Below, piece after piece: positions 1-9,066 of a stretch of 64,000 bases of DNA; position 1 is the stretch's first letter; each line of letters begins with the position of its first letter. A program made the position numbers and the translations under genes. Under the pieces are notes generated by a model. The model was not told where the DNA came from and did no database searches. It was given only the letters and a program-made list of their open reading frames with translations. Source of the stretch: Flavobacteriaceae bacterium (GTDB lineage Bacteria; Bacteroidota; Bacteroidia; Flavobacteriales; Flavobacteriaceae); contig JALQTJ010000002.1 of NCBI GenBank assembly GCA_023264015.1, positions 62,001-126,000 of the forward strand. Reading direction: 5' to 3'.

Positions 1-981
1 TACAAGGCCGCTTTACACGAGCAGCTAGACAAAATTGGATTCTACTCTAATGTTATTCAAAGCCCTCTGCAAGAACAGTTAAGCGAGCGTATAAACGCGC
101 ATCTAGAGGCTCCTTATCAGCTTTTTATGTGCAGTACGGGAGCTGAAGCCAATGAAAATGCACTGAAGGTGGCCTCGTTTAAAACGGGAAGAAAAAAGAT
201 CCTTGCCTTCACACATAGTTTTCACGGGCGCACCTCTGCCGCTGTAGCGGCAACGGATAACCCTAAGATCTGGGCTCCAATCAACACTGGGCATGAGGTT
301 GATTTTGTAGATTTTGAAGACTTCGAAGAAAGCGAGCGCCTGCTCGCCACCGCTGACTACGCCGCCGTGATCATTGAAACGGTGCAAGGTGTAGGCGGAT
401 TAGATCAGCCAACGGTAGCATTCACGGCTCACCTTCAGACCTTATGCAAAAAGTACGGCACCATGCTCATTGCTGACGAGGTTCAATCGGGCTTTGGACG
501 AACAGGGGCCTTTTTCTCCTACCAGCGTTTTGGACTGCGTCCTGACATCATCACTATGGCAAAGGGCATGGGTAACGGATTTCCGGTAGCGGGCATCATG
601 GTGCATTCAGACATTGAGGCGGTGATGGGCGAGCTAGGCACCACCTTTGGAGGCAACTTCTTGGCCTGCCGTGCTGCACTCGCAGTGATCGATATTCTTG
701 AAAACGAAAAGCTCATCGAGCACGCTCTTCATCTTGAACAGGTTTTTAGAGCCGCTGTCGAAGAGGCACAGCTCAAGGCGACCATCAAGGGAGCAGGATT
801 AATGATTGGTCTAGACTATGGAGCGCCCACCGCAGAGCTCAGAAAAAAACTGCTCTTCGAAGAACACCTCTTCGTGGGTTCATCGAGCAATCCTAATGTG
901 GTACGCATTCTTCCGGCCCTGAACATTGACGAGCAGGCGATTAAACATTTAGTAGCCTGTCTAAAAAAACACAGCATATGA
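1..981 (+). CDS. argD: Acetylornithine/succinylornithine aminotransferase, 5'-truncated by window edge
   Basis: Class III PLP-dependent aminotransferase that converts N-acyl-glutamate semialdehyde to N-acyl-ornithine in arginine synthesis. The frame is open from base 1 (begins YKAALHEQLDKIGFYSN), so the N-terminus lies outside the window; about 326 residues of a usual 375-400 remain. Visible family features are the CSTGAEANENALK cofactor-phosphate segment, FTHSFHGRT, the ADEVQSGFGRTG segment with the PLP-ring aspartate, and the Schiff-base lysine in TMAKGMGNGFP. Its ATGA end overlaps the transcarbamylase start, and the next four genes are all arginine genes, so the assignment to arginine rather than another class III enzyme rests on family plus context. 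Confidence 0.95.
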   Translation, partial: YKAALHEQLDKIGFYSNVIQSPLQEQLSERINAHLEAPYQLFMCSTGAEANENALKVASFKTGRKKILAFTHSFHGRTSAAVAATDNPKIWAPINTGHEVDFVDFEDFEESERLLATADYAAVIIETVQGVGGLDQPTVAFTAHLQTLCKKYGTMLIADEVQSGFGRTGAFFSYQRFGLRPDIITMAKGMGNGFPVAGIMVHSDIEAVMGELGTTFGGNFLACRAALAVIDILENEKLIEHALHLEQVFRAAVEEAQLKATIKGAGLMIGLDYGAPTAELRKKLLFEEHLFVGSSSNPNVVRILPALNIDEQAIKHLVACLKKHSI

Positions 982-1922
982 AGCACTTCATTTCGATCAA
1001 AGACTTAGCCGACCCCAAAAAGGCGGTGCAAACCGCACTTGCACTGAAAAAGCAAGGGAGTAATCTTGACCGCTCGATGACAGCAGACAAAGTATTGTGT
1101 TTGCTTTTTTTCAATAACAGTCTTAGAACACGTTTGAGTACTGAGCGCGCAGCCATGTACCTGGGCATGAAGGTCATGGTGATGCAGATTTCTGAAACCG
1201 GATGGGCTTTAGAGTTTGAAGACGGAGTGATCATGAATGCTGATAAGGCAGAGCATGTAAAAGAGGCTGCTGCAGTTGTTTCTCAATATGCCGACGTGAT
1301 CGGAATCAGAGCTTTTCCGACCCTTTCCGATAAAGAGGCCGACCTTGAAGAGCGGGTATTACGGGCATTTGCACGCTACGCCACGGTGCCTGTGTTGAGC
1401 CTTGAGGGGGCTACAGAACATCCGCTTCAGGCTTTGGCAGACGCCATGACCATTGAAGAACATCGCACGGTAAGCCGTCCAAAGGTTGTGTTGAGCTGGG
1501 CTCCGCATGTACGCACACTTCCGCATGCCGTGGCCAACTCATTCGTCCTCATGATGCAGCGTCAAGAGGTAGATTTAGTATTGACCTATCCCAAAGAATA
1601 TGCACTAGATCCTGAGGTGGTTGGCAACTCAAAGGTGACCCACCAGCAAGAAGAAGCATTCGAGGGCGCCGATTTCGTTTATGTCAAAAACTGGAGCAGC
1701 TTCGAGCCTTACGGTCAAACTCCCAAGGTCTCAGATGACTTTACGATTACGGCCGCCAAGTTGCAAGCGGCTAAGTTTATGCACTGTTTGCCAATCCGTC
1801 GCAATGTAGTGGCCGAAGATGCAGTGCTTGACGGCCCCAACTCGCTGGTCATTCAACAAGCCAACAATAGAACATATTCAGCACTATGGGCCATTCGTGA
1901 ACTCTTAACCGCTGCGAAGTAA
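978..1922 (+). CDS. argF': N-acyl-ornithine carbamoyltransferase (ArgF'), predicted succinylornithine type
   Basis: Carbamoylates an N-acylated ornithine, the Bacteroidota and Xanthomonas variant of the ornithine transcarbamylase step. At 314 residues it shows the carbamoyl-phosphate loop as SLRTR (residues 48-52, in place of STRTR), HPLQALAD and the C-terminal MHCLPIRRNV segment typical of the acetyl/succinyl-ornithine group rather than OTCase. Residue 91 in NADKAEH is Ala. From family knowledge, this position is Glu in the acetylornithine enzyme of Xanthomonas campestris and Pro in the succinylornithine enzyme of Bacteroides fragilis, and small or non-acidic residues favour succinylornithine. 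That specificity is an inference; the family call is firm. It overlaps argD by 4 bases and argB by 1. Confidence 0.93.
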   Translation: MKHFISIKDLADPKKAVQTALALKKQGSNLDRSMTADKVLCLLFFNNSLRTRLSTERAAMYLGMKVMVMQISETGWALEFEDGVIMNADKAEHVKEAAAVVSQYADVIGIRAFPTLSDKEADLEERVLRAFARYATVPVLSLEGATEHPLQALADAMTIEEHRTVSRPKVVLSWAPHVRTLPHAVANSFVLMMQRQEVDLVLTYPKEYALDPEVVGNSKVTHQQEEAFEGADFVYVKNWSSFEPYGQTPKVSDDFTITAAKLQAAKFMHCLPIRRNVVAEDAVLDGPNSLVIQQANNRTYSALWAIRELLTAAK

Positions 1923-2692
1923 TGAAGAAGATTACAGTACTTAAAATCGGAGGAGAGGTGTTGCAAGACGCCGAAAAATTGAGCCAGACTTTGTCTGAGT
2001 TTAATCGAATCACAGGGCCTAAAATTTTAGTGCACGGCGGAGGTCGTGAAGTAAATGACCTCAGCCTAAAAATGGGGGTAGAGCCTCAAATTATCGAAGG
2101 TAGACGCATCACAGACAGCTTTCAACTTGAGCTGGCAGTCATGCTTTATGCCGGAAAAATCAATACCCAGCTAGTGGCTCAGTTGAGCGCCTTGGGGACA
2201 ACGGCCATTGGAATTAGTGGAGCAGACATGAACATCATCGATTGTGAAAAGCGCCCGGTAACCACTATAGATTACGGTTTTGTCGGAGACGTAAAACAGG
2301 TTAACGCTGACGCCCTAATGCAGCTGCTGAATCAAGGGGTGTGCCCCGTTGTTTGTTCGGTAACGAACGATAAATCAGGTCAGCTACTTAATACCAATGC
2401 AGATACCATTGCCACAGAAATTGCAAAGGCCTTAAGTCAAGAACATCAGGTACAGCTCGATTTATTAATGGGACCGTTAGGGATTATGACCGATCTCAAT
2501 GCCCCTCATACTCTTATCGATAAATTAGGCTATTCACGCTACGAGCAATTGCGTGCCGACGGAACACTGTCTGCCGGGATACTCCCTAAGCTGCAAAATG
2601 CCTATGAGGCATTGAATGCCGGAGTGTATCGGGTAAGAATTGGAAACATTCATTTATTAACCGAAGAAAAAGGAACTGAGGTATGTCTATAA
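1922..2692 (+). CDS. argB: N-acylglutamate kinase
   Basis: Amino-acid-kinase-fold protein of 256 residues that phosphorylates N-acetyl- (or here possibly N-succinyl-) glutamate. N-terminal VLKIGGEVLQ is the lysine/glycine-rich ATP-phosphate segment and LVHGGGREVN the substrate-binding glycine loop; AIGISGADMN and ITNTNAD-like GQLLNTNADTIATEIAKAL near residue 155 are the nucleotide and acidic-residue segments. It lacks an N-terminal arginine-sensing extension, so direct arginine feedback is doubtful. The start ATG shares its A with the preceding stop (TAATG), and its last 10 bases overlap argE in another frame. If the transcarbamylase is succinyl-specific this kinase should act on succinylglutamate. 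Confidence 0.93.
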   Translation: MKKITVLKIGGEVLQDAEKLSQTLSEFNRITGPKILVHGGGREVNDLSLKMGVEPQIIEGRRITDSFQLELAVMLYAGKINTQLVAQLSALGTTAIGISGADMNIIDCEKRPVTTIDYGFVGDVKQVNADALMQLLNQGVCPVVCSVTNDKSGQLLNTNADTIATEIAKALSQEHQVQLDLLMGPLGIMTDLNAPHTLIDKLGYSRYEQLRADGTLSAGILPKLQNAYEALNAGVYRVRIGNIHLLTEEKGTEVCL

Positions 2693-3768
2693 AACAACGA
2701 AGCCAAGAGGCCATTGATCTGCTTTGCGATCTCATTCGAACGCCTTCTTTTTCTTCTGAAGAAGACCAAACAGCTGCCCTGATTGACCAGTGGCTGAAGG
2801 CAAGAGGGGTGCGCACGAAGCATTTTCACAATAATGTCTACGCGGTAAACCTGCATGAAGATCCGTCAAAACCCTATTTGTTGCTCAACTCGCATCACGA
2901 TACGGTTCGCCCGAACAAGGCCTACACTCGAGATCCCTTTGCGGCTACTATTGAAGACGAAAAACTCTTCGGCCTAGGCAGCAATGACGCTGGAGGCCCA
3001 TTAGTTTCTTTGCTGAGTACGTTCGTTCATTTCTACGCTCAAGAAGACCTGCCTTACAATATTTTAATGGCGGCCTCTGCAGAAGAAGAAACGGCCGGAC
3101 CACTCAGTCTCAGTGGTTTGTTACCAGAGCTTCCGACCATTGACCTAGCTGTTGTAGGGGAACCTACGCTGCTCGATATGGCGGTTGCCGAGAAAGGACT
3201 GCTCGTCTACGATGCAGTGGTAAAAGGAACGCCTTCTCATGCAGCCCACCCTAACGAAGACAACGCCATTTTGAACACCGTTGAGGTTTTAGAGTGGTTT
3301 AAAAACGTCCAATTTGAAAAAGTCTCTGAGACGCTTGGTGCGGTTAAAACTACCGTTACACAGATTAATGCGGGCAAGCAGCACAACGTGGTGCCTGCTC
3401 AGGTTGATTTAGTAGTAGACGTACGTGTGACCGATGCCTATACAAACGAAGAGATCGACGCTTTTTTCTCGACGAAGGCCCCGTGTGAAATGAAGGCCCG
3501 CTCTTTGCGCTTGCGCTCTTCGGGAATACCTTTGGAGCATGACCTCGTAAAAGCCGGACAAGCCATGGGTATGAACACCTACGGATCTCCTACGCTATCT
3601 GACCAGGCAGCTTTAACCTGCCCCTCTATAAAACTGGGTCCTGGAGACAGCCTGCGTTCTCACTCGGCAGACGAATTCATTTTTGTTCACGAAATTGACG
3701 CCGCTATCGACACTTATATCGAGCTGTTAGATCGATTCTTTAACGCTATAAAAACACAAAACTCATGA
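2683..3768 (+). CDS. argE: N-acyl-ornithine/citrulline deacylase, M20 family
   Basis: M20 metallopeptidase-family amidohydrolase (361 residues) that removes the acyl group, in this pathway from N-acyl-citrulline after the carbamoylation step. Zinc-site motifs are visible: LLLNSHHDTVRP (first His and Asp), GLGSNDAGGP (bridging Asp), ASAEEETAGP (catalytic Glu pair) and VVGEPT. A dimerisation-lid region (KGTPSHAAHP) lies in the middle, as usual for ArgE/DapE. The ATG at 2683 lies inside the end of argB and gives a normal N-terminus. Overlap with argH is ATGA. Family plus position support ArgE; the exact acyl group (acetyl or succinyl) cannot be read from the sequence. Confidence 0.92.
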   Translation: MSIKQRSQEAIDLLCDLIRTPSFSSEEDQTAALIDQWLKARGVRTKHFHNNVYAVNLHEDPSKPYLLLNSHHDTVRPNKAYTRDPFAATIEDEKLFGLGSNDAGGPLVSLLSTFVHFYAQEDLPYNILMAASAEEETAGPLSLSGLLPELPTIDLAVVGEPTLLDMAVAEKGLLVYDAVVKGTPSHAAHPNEDNAILNTVEVLEWFKNVQFEKVSETLGAVKTTVTQINAGKQHNVVPAQVDLVVDVRVTDAYTNEEIDAFFSTKAPCEMKARSLRLRSSGIPLEHDLVKAGQAMGMNTYGSPTLSDQAALTCPSIKLGPGDSLRSHSADEFIFVHEIDAAIDTYIELLDRFFNAIKTQNS

Positions 3769-5063
3769 AGCTTTGGGAGAAAGGAATTGCCACTTCTAAG
3801 ACGGTAGAGGCTTTTACAGTTGCAGACGACAGAACCTATGATGTGGCTTTAGCGCCTTATGACGTGCAAGCCTCGATGGCACATGCTAAAATGCTAGGGG
3901 CTCAAGGCATCATTGCTTCAGCAGAAGCAGACGCGCTGGTTAAGGCCTTAGTGGCCTATGGCGAGGAGGTCAGCCGTGAAGGATTTGTGATCGAAGAAGA
4001 ATACGAAGACATCCACTCTAAAATTGAGGCCCACCTCATTGAGAAATTAGGGGACGTTGGCAAGAAAATTCACACGGCCCGTTCGCGCAATGATCAGGTA
4101 CTTGTGGCCCTTCAACTCTACAGCGTTGATCAACTCGAAAACATAGCGGTGAAAACGCACGCCTTCGCACAGATTCTTTTAGGTCTGGCAGAACAAAACA
4201 AGGCGGCCTTTATGCCCGGGTATACGCATATGCAGGTCGCGATGCCTTCTTCGTTCGGGCTATGGTTTTCTGCCTATGCTGAGACCTTAGCAGATGACCT
4301 TGTTGGATTAAAGACTGCTCAACATTTGGCGAATCAGAATCCGTTAGGTTCTGCCGCCGGATACGGTTCTAGTTTTGACATTGACCGAGATGCGGTTACC
4401 CGCGAATTGAATTTTGGCGCCACTAAGATCAATGCCATTGCCGCTCAGATGATGCGCGGGCGAAATGAAAGACGCGTAGTCGGGGCCTTAGGAGAATTGG
4501 CGGTTACACTGTCAAAGTTGGCCGGAGATATTTGCATGTATATGGGACAAGATTTCGGCTTCGTTAGCTTTCCGGATCACATTACCACAGGGAGCAGTAT
4601 TATGCCGCACAAAAAGAATCCAGACGTTTTTGAATTGTTGAGAGCCAATGCCAACAGCTTTCAAGCGTCTCAACTCGAATTGAGCATGATTTTGACGAAC
4701 CTTTCAACGGGATATCATCGCGATCTTCAGCTCACCAAACCGTTATTGATGGACGGTTTTGCCAAGATGAACGAACTGCTTGACGTTTTTATTCAAGTAC
4801 TTCCTGAGATCAACGTCAACGACAGCTTGGCCGATCTCGAGAAATACGATTACCTCTACAGCGTTGATACGCTAAACCAATGGGTGAGCGATGGCATGCC
4901 CTTTAGGGAGGCCTATCGAAAAATGGCGGAGGATATTGCTAATGGAGTATATAGTCCTAACAAGAAGGTCACGCATAAGCATTTAGGGTCTAAAGGTAAT
5001 CTTGGCTTAGACCGCATAGAGGCTAAACTCAATGCTGCTCTAAAGACCGGAAGGTTGACCTAG
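3765..5063 (+). CDS. argH: Argininosuccinate lyase
   Basis: Last enzyme of arginine synthesis: cleaves argininosuccinate to arginine and fumarate. The 432-residue protein has the fumarase/aspartase superfamily signature GSSIMPHKKNPD near residue 277, with the catalytic serine in GSS, plus HTARSRNDQV and MPGYTHMQ near residues 103 and 148. Length is slightly shorter than the usual 450-460, missing mostly C-terminal residues. It closes the operon; its TAG stop sits in the palindrome CTAG, which also supplies the stop codon of the convergent nuclease gene, leaving no room for a separate terminator between the two transcripts. Confidence 0.96.
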   Translation: MKLWEKGIATSKTVEAFTVADDRTYDVALAPYDVQASMAHAKMLGAQGIIASAEADALVKALVAYGEEVSREGFVIEEEYEDIHSKIEAHLIEKLGDVGKKIHTARSRNDQVLVALQLYSVDQLENIAVKTHAFAQILLGLAEQNKAAFMPGYTHMQVAMPSSFGLWFSAYAETLADDLVGLKTAQHLANQNPLGSAAGYGSSFDIDRDAVTRELNFGATKINAIAAQMMRGRNERRVVGALGELAVTLSKLAGDICMYMGQDFGFVSFPDHITTGSSIMPHKKNPDVFELLRANANSFQASQLELSMILTNLSTGYHRDLQLTKPLLMDGFAKMNELLDVFIQVLPEINVNDSLADLEKYDYLYSVDTLNQWVSDGMPFREAYRKMAEDIANGVYSPNKKVTHKHLGSKGNLGLDRIEAKLNAALKTGRLT

Positions 5064-7741
5064 CCGATTGATGGTATTTTGAAAGGGTCTTTTGAGCACA
5101 TGGCTTCAATTTGAGCATGTACTAGTTGAATAAACTCCTTTAAGGCTGAAGGCTCAGCCCTAAACCGCTCCTTTTGTTGGGTCAGATAATAATGCCCTCG
5201 ATGTTTGGTTGAAAAGACCGAAGCCTGAACGGCGTTACGGTTAAAATAAGAGGTGAACGCCTCATGCTCCCCTAAAAGCAGTATATAAAACAGCAATTGG
5301 AACACTTTTTCTTTGGCAGGCAATAGGCTCTCGTCCATAGATTCGAATTTCACGTCTGAGGTTTTTACCGCCCCTGTTTTGTAGTCTGTGATGCGCAGTA
5401 TGCCGTCGATTTCGTCGATTCTGTCGATCTTACCCTTAAGGCGTATAGGCCCCTCTGTGGCTAGGCCCTGAATCGGGAGCTTTAGTGTTGCGTAATAGGT
5501 ATCTTCAAGACTCAGCAATCGAATACTATGCCCTTTTTCAACTTCTGAAAGGTCTGAGGCTACAACAGAAAGTACATAAGCCTTCACTACATCATAGATG
5601 AGAATGGAGCGACCGTCTTCTGCCTGATTCGACAGTTCGTTTTTGGCGTAGGCATGCGCAATGGATTGATCTATCTGAAGCACCAGCTGCTTTAAGGCGT
5701 CTTGACTCAATGTGGTGCCTAATAGAGGAGTATAGAGCTGATCAAGTGCGTCATGGATGAGTGTTCCTAAAAGGTTTGCTGGCATTTGAGGCCCTATTTC
5801 TTCGGTTTGTCGTATACCAAGGAGGTAGCTGCTGTAAAATTGGTCTTGATGATGTAAAAAACTTAGAAGACTTGAGGCAGACACCCCATTACTCAGGTGC
5901 GCCTTTAACGCTTGAAAGTACGCGTCAGATTTAGGGACGCTATTTACACCGTTAGGGGCTTGCGATTTAGCATCAAAATATACCGATCGGTATTTTATTT
6001 GAGAAGCCAGTCGGGGTTCAAGCTCAAGTTGATAAATATATCGGCTCTTCTCTTTTGCGTCAAAGGCCCCCATTTGACTGTTGTAGAAAAGATGAACCTC
6101 AGAAGCACCTTTAATAAGCCTGTAGAAATAATAGGTATAAATGGCGTCTTTCTCTTTGTAAGTCGGAATGTCGTAGGCCCTTCTCAAATCGTATGGCAGG
6201 AGAGAGCCATAAGAACGGCCTTTTGGTAAAACCTTCTCATTTACTGAGAGTACAATTACCGTCTCAAAGTCAAGGTTTCTCGTCTCTAGAATACCCATAA
6301 GCTGCAATCCATTTTCGGGATCCCCTTTGTAATTTATTTTTTGGGCACCCAGTAGTTCATTAAAAACCACCTCAATGGGTTCAACCACAGATGCAGAGGC
6401 TGCATGTTCAACAATAAGCCCCTTATGCCCTTCTAAGGAAGCCGATAGTACCTCTGCAGTTTTAGTCGGTATACTATTAAGGAGCGAGAGCAGTCGCTGA
6501 AATTCTTCTTCAATGGTGTCCGAAGGTGAAAAGCAGTCCACAGCATGAAGCAGACTCCTTTTAAGATGAACCCGTTTGGGTAATTTGAAGGTACGATCCT
6601 CGAGGTAGGCAGATGGGAGAAAAGGATGCTCTATGAATCCTCTCAAAGCATTGCTATTGACAAGTTCTCCCTCTTCATGAACAGCATTGCGCATCGCGAG
6701 ATAACTTCTGATAAGTCCGGCGGTAGGCGTATTGGCCAAAGCGTTCCCCATGGTAATGTTTAAACTCCCTTGGGTGGCGTCAAGAGTAAGGGTCTGGAGT
6801 ACCGCTTCGAGAAGATCTTCGTCGGCCAGCACCACTACAGTGCTTTCGAGGCTTTTCTTGTGGCTAAGTAGTTCATTCAATGCATGACATTGAGCTAATG
6901 CGCCAGGCGCATCTACGATTTCAATAGCCCGGTCTTTGCGGAATAACCCGTCATTTTCTTTAAAAACCGAGAAGGGGCGCTGCTCTTCGAGAAAAGTCCA
7001 TTCTGAGCGGTAGCGTCTAATGAATAAGGCGGCTTCGTGTTGTGCATCTTGAAGCAGGTTCCAATCGATATCCCAAAATATTTTCGATCCGCTCACCTCT
7101 CTCAGTAACGTATGAACGATCTCTTGCTCTGCCTTTGAGAAGGCGTTAAATCCGATGAATACTAAGGGTGTAGTTTGGGCAGTGCAAAAGGAGCTTACGC
7201 GTTCAAAGGCGCGCCGGTATAAAAGACCTTGATGGGCCCTTCTCAAGCTATCGCAGCGCGCTACATAGTCTTCATAGACTTTTGAGATACGACGGATGCG
7301 CGACAAATGCGACTGCATGAGCTCCGTTTGTTCTTCAGGAGCAAAGGTGGTGTCTAGAGTTACCAGTTGCTCGAGGTCGTTAAAAAGTTGTCTTGGGTCA
7401 CAAAGGCCTTGGTCAATTTCATTGAAGTCTTGCAATAGAAGCTTCCCCAAATTTTGAAAGGCTTTCAGCCCTATCCTTTCAGAAGGGGTGATTCCTGAAT
7501 GATAGACTTCGTATAACTCAAAGAGTTGATCGGTTGAAGATAAGAGGGTGTAACCCGAAATAGTTACCAACAATTCATCTATAGTGAGGCATTCGGGTGC
7601 CCAAATGGGAGCATCGTTTTTCTCTGCTAGGGCAGAATAAACGGCCGCTACACTTCTTCGGTTAGGAACGACATAGGTGAAGGACTCTAAAGCGTGATGC
7701 TTCTCAAGCTGCTCAAGAGTATGGTGGATAAAAGATTTCAT
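5060..7741 (-). CDS. AddB-like PD-(D/E)XK nuclease subunit
   Basis: An 893-residue protein of the AddB/RexB class, predicted partner of the AddA-like helicase at 10275-13415 in double-strand-break end resection. The N-terminus has an inactive helicase-like start (YVVPNRRS where a Walker A loop would be). The C-terminal nuclease core reads GKIDRID followed by ITDYKTGAVK (D...D-x-K) near residues 763-785. Only one Cys lies near the C-terminus (MCSKDPF), so the four-cysteine iron-sulfur staple of Bacillus AddB seems absent. It overlaps the OmpA gene upstream by 4 bases. Orthologues in Flavobacteria are usually labelled simply PD-(D/E)XK nuclease family protein. Confidence 0.82.
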   Translation of the reverse strand: MKSFIHHTLEQLEKHHALESFTYVVPNRRSVAAVYSALAEKNDAPIWAPECLTIDELLVTISGYTLLSSTDQLFELYEVYHSGITPSERIGLKAFQNLGKLLLQDFNEIDQGLCDPRQLFNDLEQLVTLDTTFAPEEQTELMQSHLSRIRRISKVYEDYVARCDSLRRAHQGLLYRRAFERVSSFCTAQTTPLVFIGFNAFSKAEQEIVHTLLREVSGSKIFWDIDWNLLQDAQHEAALFIRRYRSEWTFLEEQRPFSVFKENDGLFRKDRAIEIVDAPGALAQCHALNELLSHKKSLESTVVVLADEDLLEAVLQTLTLDATQGSLNITMGNALANTPTAGLIRSYLAMRNAVHEEGELVNSNALRGFIEHPFLPSAYLEDRTFKLPKRVHLKRSLLHAVDCFSPSDTIEEEFQRLLSLLNSIPTKTAEVLSASLEGHKGLIVEHAASASVVEPIEVVFNELLGAQKINYKGDPENGLQLMGILETRNLDFETVIVLSVNEKVLPKGRSYGSLLPYDLRRAYDIPTYKEKDAIYTYYFYRLIKGASEVHLFYNSQMGAFDAKEKSRYIYQLELEPRLASQIKYRSVYFDAKSQAPNGVNSVPKSDAYFQALKAHLSNGVSASSLLSFLHHQDQFYSSYLLGIRQTEEIGPQMPANLLGTLIHDALDQLYTPLLGTTLSQDALKQLVLQIDQSIAHAYAKNELSNQAEDGRSILIYDVVKAYVLSVVASDLSEVEKGHSIRLLSLEDTYYATLKLPIQGLATEGPIRLKGKIDRIDEIDGILRITDYKTGAVKTSDVKFESMDESLLPAKEKVFQLLFYILLLGEHEAFTSYFNRNAVQASVFSTKHRGHYYLTQQKERFRAEPSALKEFIQLVHAQIEAMCSKDPFKIPSIG

Positions 7742-9057
7742 CGTTCGCGTTCTTTAGGGAGAAGATGAATTTCTACGCGACGATGAGGATGAGGCTCAAC
7801 CCCTTCTAAGGAAGGGTCCTCAGGCAACTCTCCGCGACCTTCGTATTGGAGGCGTTCAGCATCGATCCCTCTAGAAACTAGGTAATCGAAAAAGGCCTTA
7901 GCTCGTTCTTCTGAGAGTCTTTGATTGAGTTCGGTCGGGCCAGAGGCATCTGTAAATCCTAAGATGAGGTAGCGATCACGCAGATTCGTGCGCATTGTTC
8001 GAACTACAGCCTCGAGTTGGCGATCTACTCGTGTTTTGAAGTCTCCGTCACCCCTTGAAAACGGAAGACTCTTGGCACGTTCATTAAGATCAATCACGAG
8101 TTCTCCTACCAGGGCTTCTGGGCAGCCCTTTTTGGCGATGCTGCCCGCTGTGTCGGGGCATTGATCGATTTCGTCTGGAACCTGATCACCGTCACGGTCG
8201 CTCATTGGGCATCCGCCTGAGGCCATTGAGCCTAAAAGATCGGGGCAGCGATCGTCAATATCTACAACACCGTCCTTGTCACGATCAGGACAGCCCCTAT
8301 TCGCGCCGAACCCAAAATCGTCAGGACAGCGATCGATTTCATCAGAGACTCCATCACGGTCGCGATCGGCATAGGGAGCCACGGGTATAGTTTCTAGGCC
8401 TTTGGCAGGGGCCAAGGCATAGCCAATTCCAAAACTGTAACTGATAAAGTCAAAGAAGTTTTGGTTCAACCCGCTGTTAAAGGCAGATGATAGTTGCAGC
8501 GAAAAGGACTTCGACAACCTTAGCTGTGCATGGGCTCCTAGGGTGGCTAGGGTGGATGAGCTTTGTTCAATTCCCGATAAGCCTGCACCCAGCAGTGCAT
8601 TCACCTGCAGAGGTCCTGCGTTTAGAATGGGTTTGGTATAGCGTAGTTGAATTAAAGAGAGACCTACTGGGGCAATTAGTTGCGTTCCGTATGTCGTAAG
8701 GCGGGCATAGGCCAACCGGACTGCGATGGACGCACTTTTCGTATCGGCTGTATTGAGTTGCTTTGAAAATTGCAGGTAAAGTGGGGCAGCCGTATTCCAT
8801 TGTTCGGTAGCAAATAGTCCTTCGAACGCTCTTCCTGAAACGAGGGCCCCTTCAGTCTCTGTCCCTACCCTAAAAGACGAGCTTTGTCCGCCTTGACCTG
8901 CGGCAAAGGCATCCACAAAGAATGCGCCTAGCTCAATAGTGGTGTTCGAGCGCTGGCTTTGTCCGATAGCGAGAGGAGCGCTATAGATTCCAATGAACAA
9001 GGCCAACAGAAAATTGCGCCACGGGCGCCAAAAAAAGCTCGACGTTTTGTAGGTCAC
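7738..9057 (-). CDS. OmpA-family outer-membrane protein with thrombospondin type 3 repeats
   Basis: Predicted outer-membrane protein of 439 residues that links outer membrane and peptidoglycan. Order of parts: an N-terminal signal sequence (hydrophobic FLLALFIGIYSAPLAIG), a barrel-like region to about residue 225, three calcium-binding thrombospondin type 3 repeats (DRDRDGVSDEIDRCP, DRDKDGVVDIDDRCP, DRDGDQVPDEIDQCP), and a C-terminal OmpA domain with GFTDASGPTELNQRLSEERA, the peptidoglycan-binding loop. The start appears to be GTG at 9057; no other Met precedes the signal peptide core and the ATG two bases away is out of frame. It sits between kbl and the AddB-like gene on the same strand. 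Confidence 0.88.
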   Translation of the reverse strand: MTYKTSSFFWRPWRNFLLALFIGIYSAPLAIGQSQRSNTTIELGAFFVDAFAAGQGGQSSSFRVGTETEGALVSGRAFEGLFATEQWNTAAPLYLQFSKQLNTADTKSASIAVRLAYARLTTYGTQLIAPVGLSLIQLRYTKPILNAGPLQVNALLGAGLSGIEQSSSTLATLGAHAQLRLSKSFSLQLSSAFNSGLNQNFFDFISYSFGIGYALAPAKGLETIPVAPYADRDRDGVSDEIDRCPDDFGFGANRGCPDRDKDGVVDIDDRCPDLLGSMASGGCPMSDRDGDQVPDEIDQCPDTAGSIAKKGCPEALVGELVIDLNERAKSLPFSRGDGDFKTRVDRQLEAVVRTMRTNLRDRYLILGFTDASGPTELNQRLSEERAKAFFDYLVSRGIDAERLQYEGRGELPEDPSLEGVEPHPHRRVEIHLLPKERER

Positions 9058-9066
9058 ATGCTAGGA

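Noticed and set aside
978-1922. Ordinary ornithine carbamoyltransferase (argF)
   Set aside because: SLRTR instead of STRTR, the IRRNV-type C-terminal motif and the Bacteroidota operon setting match the N-acyl-ornithine group.
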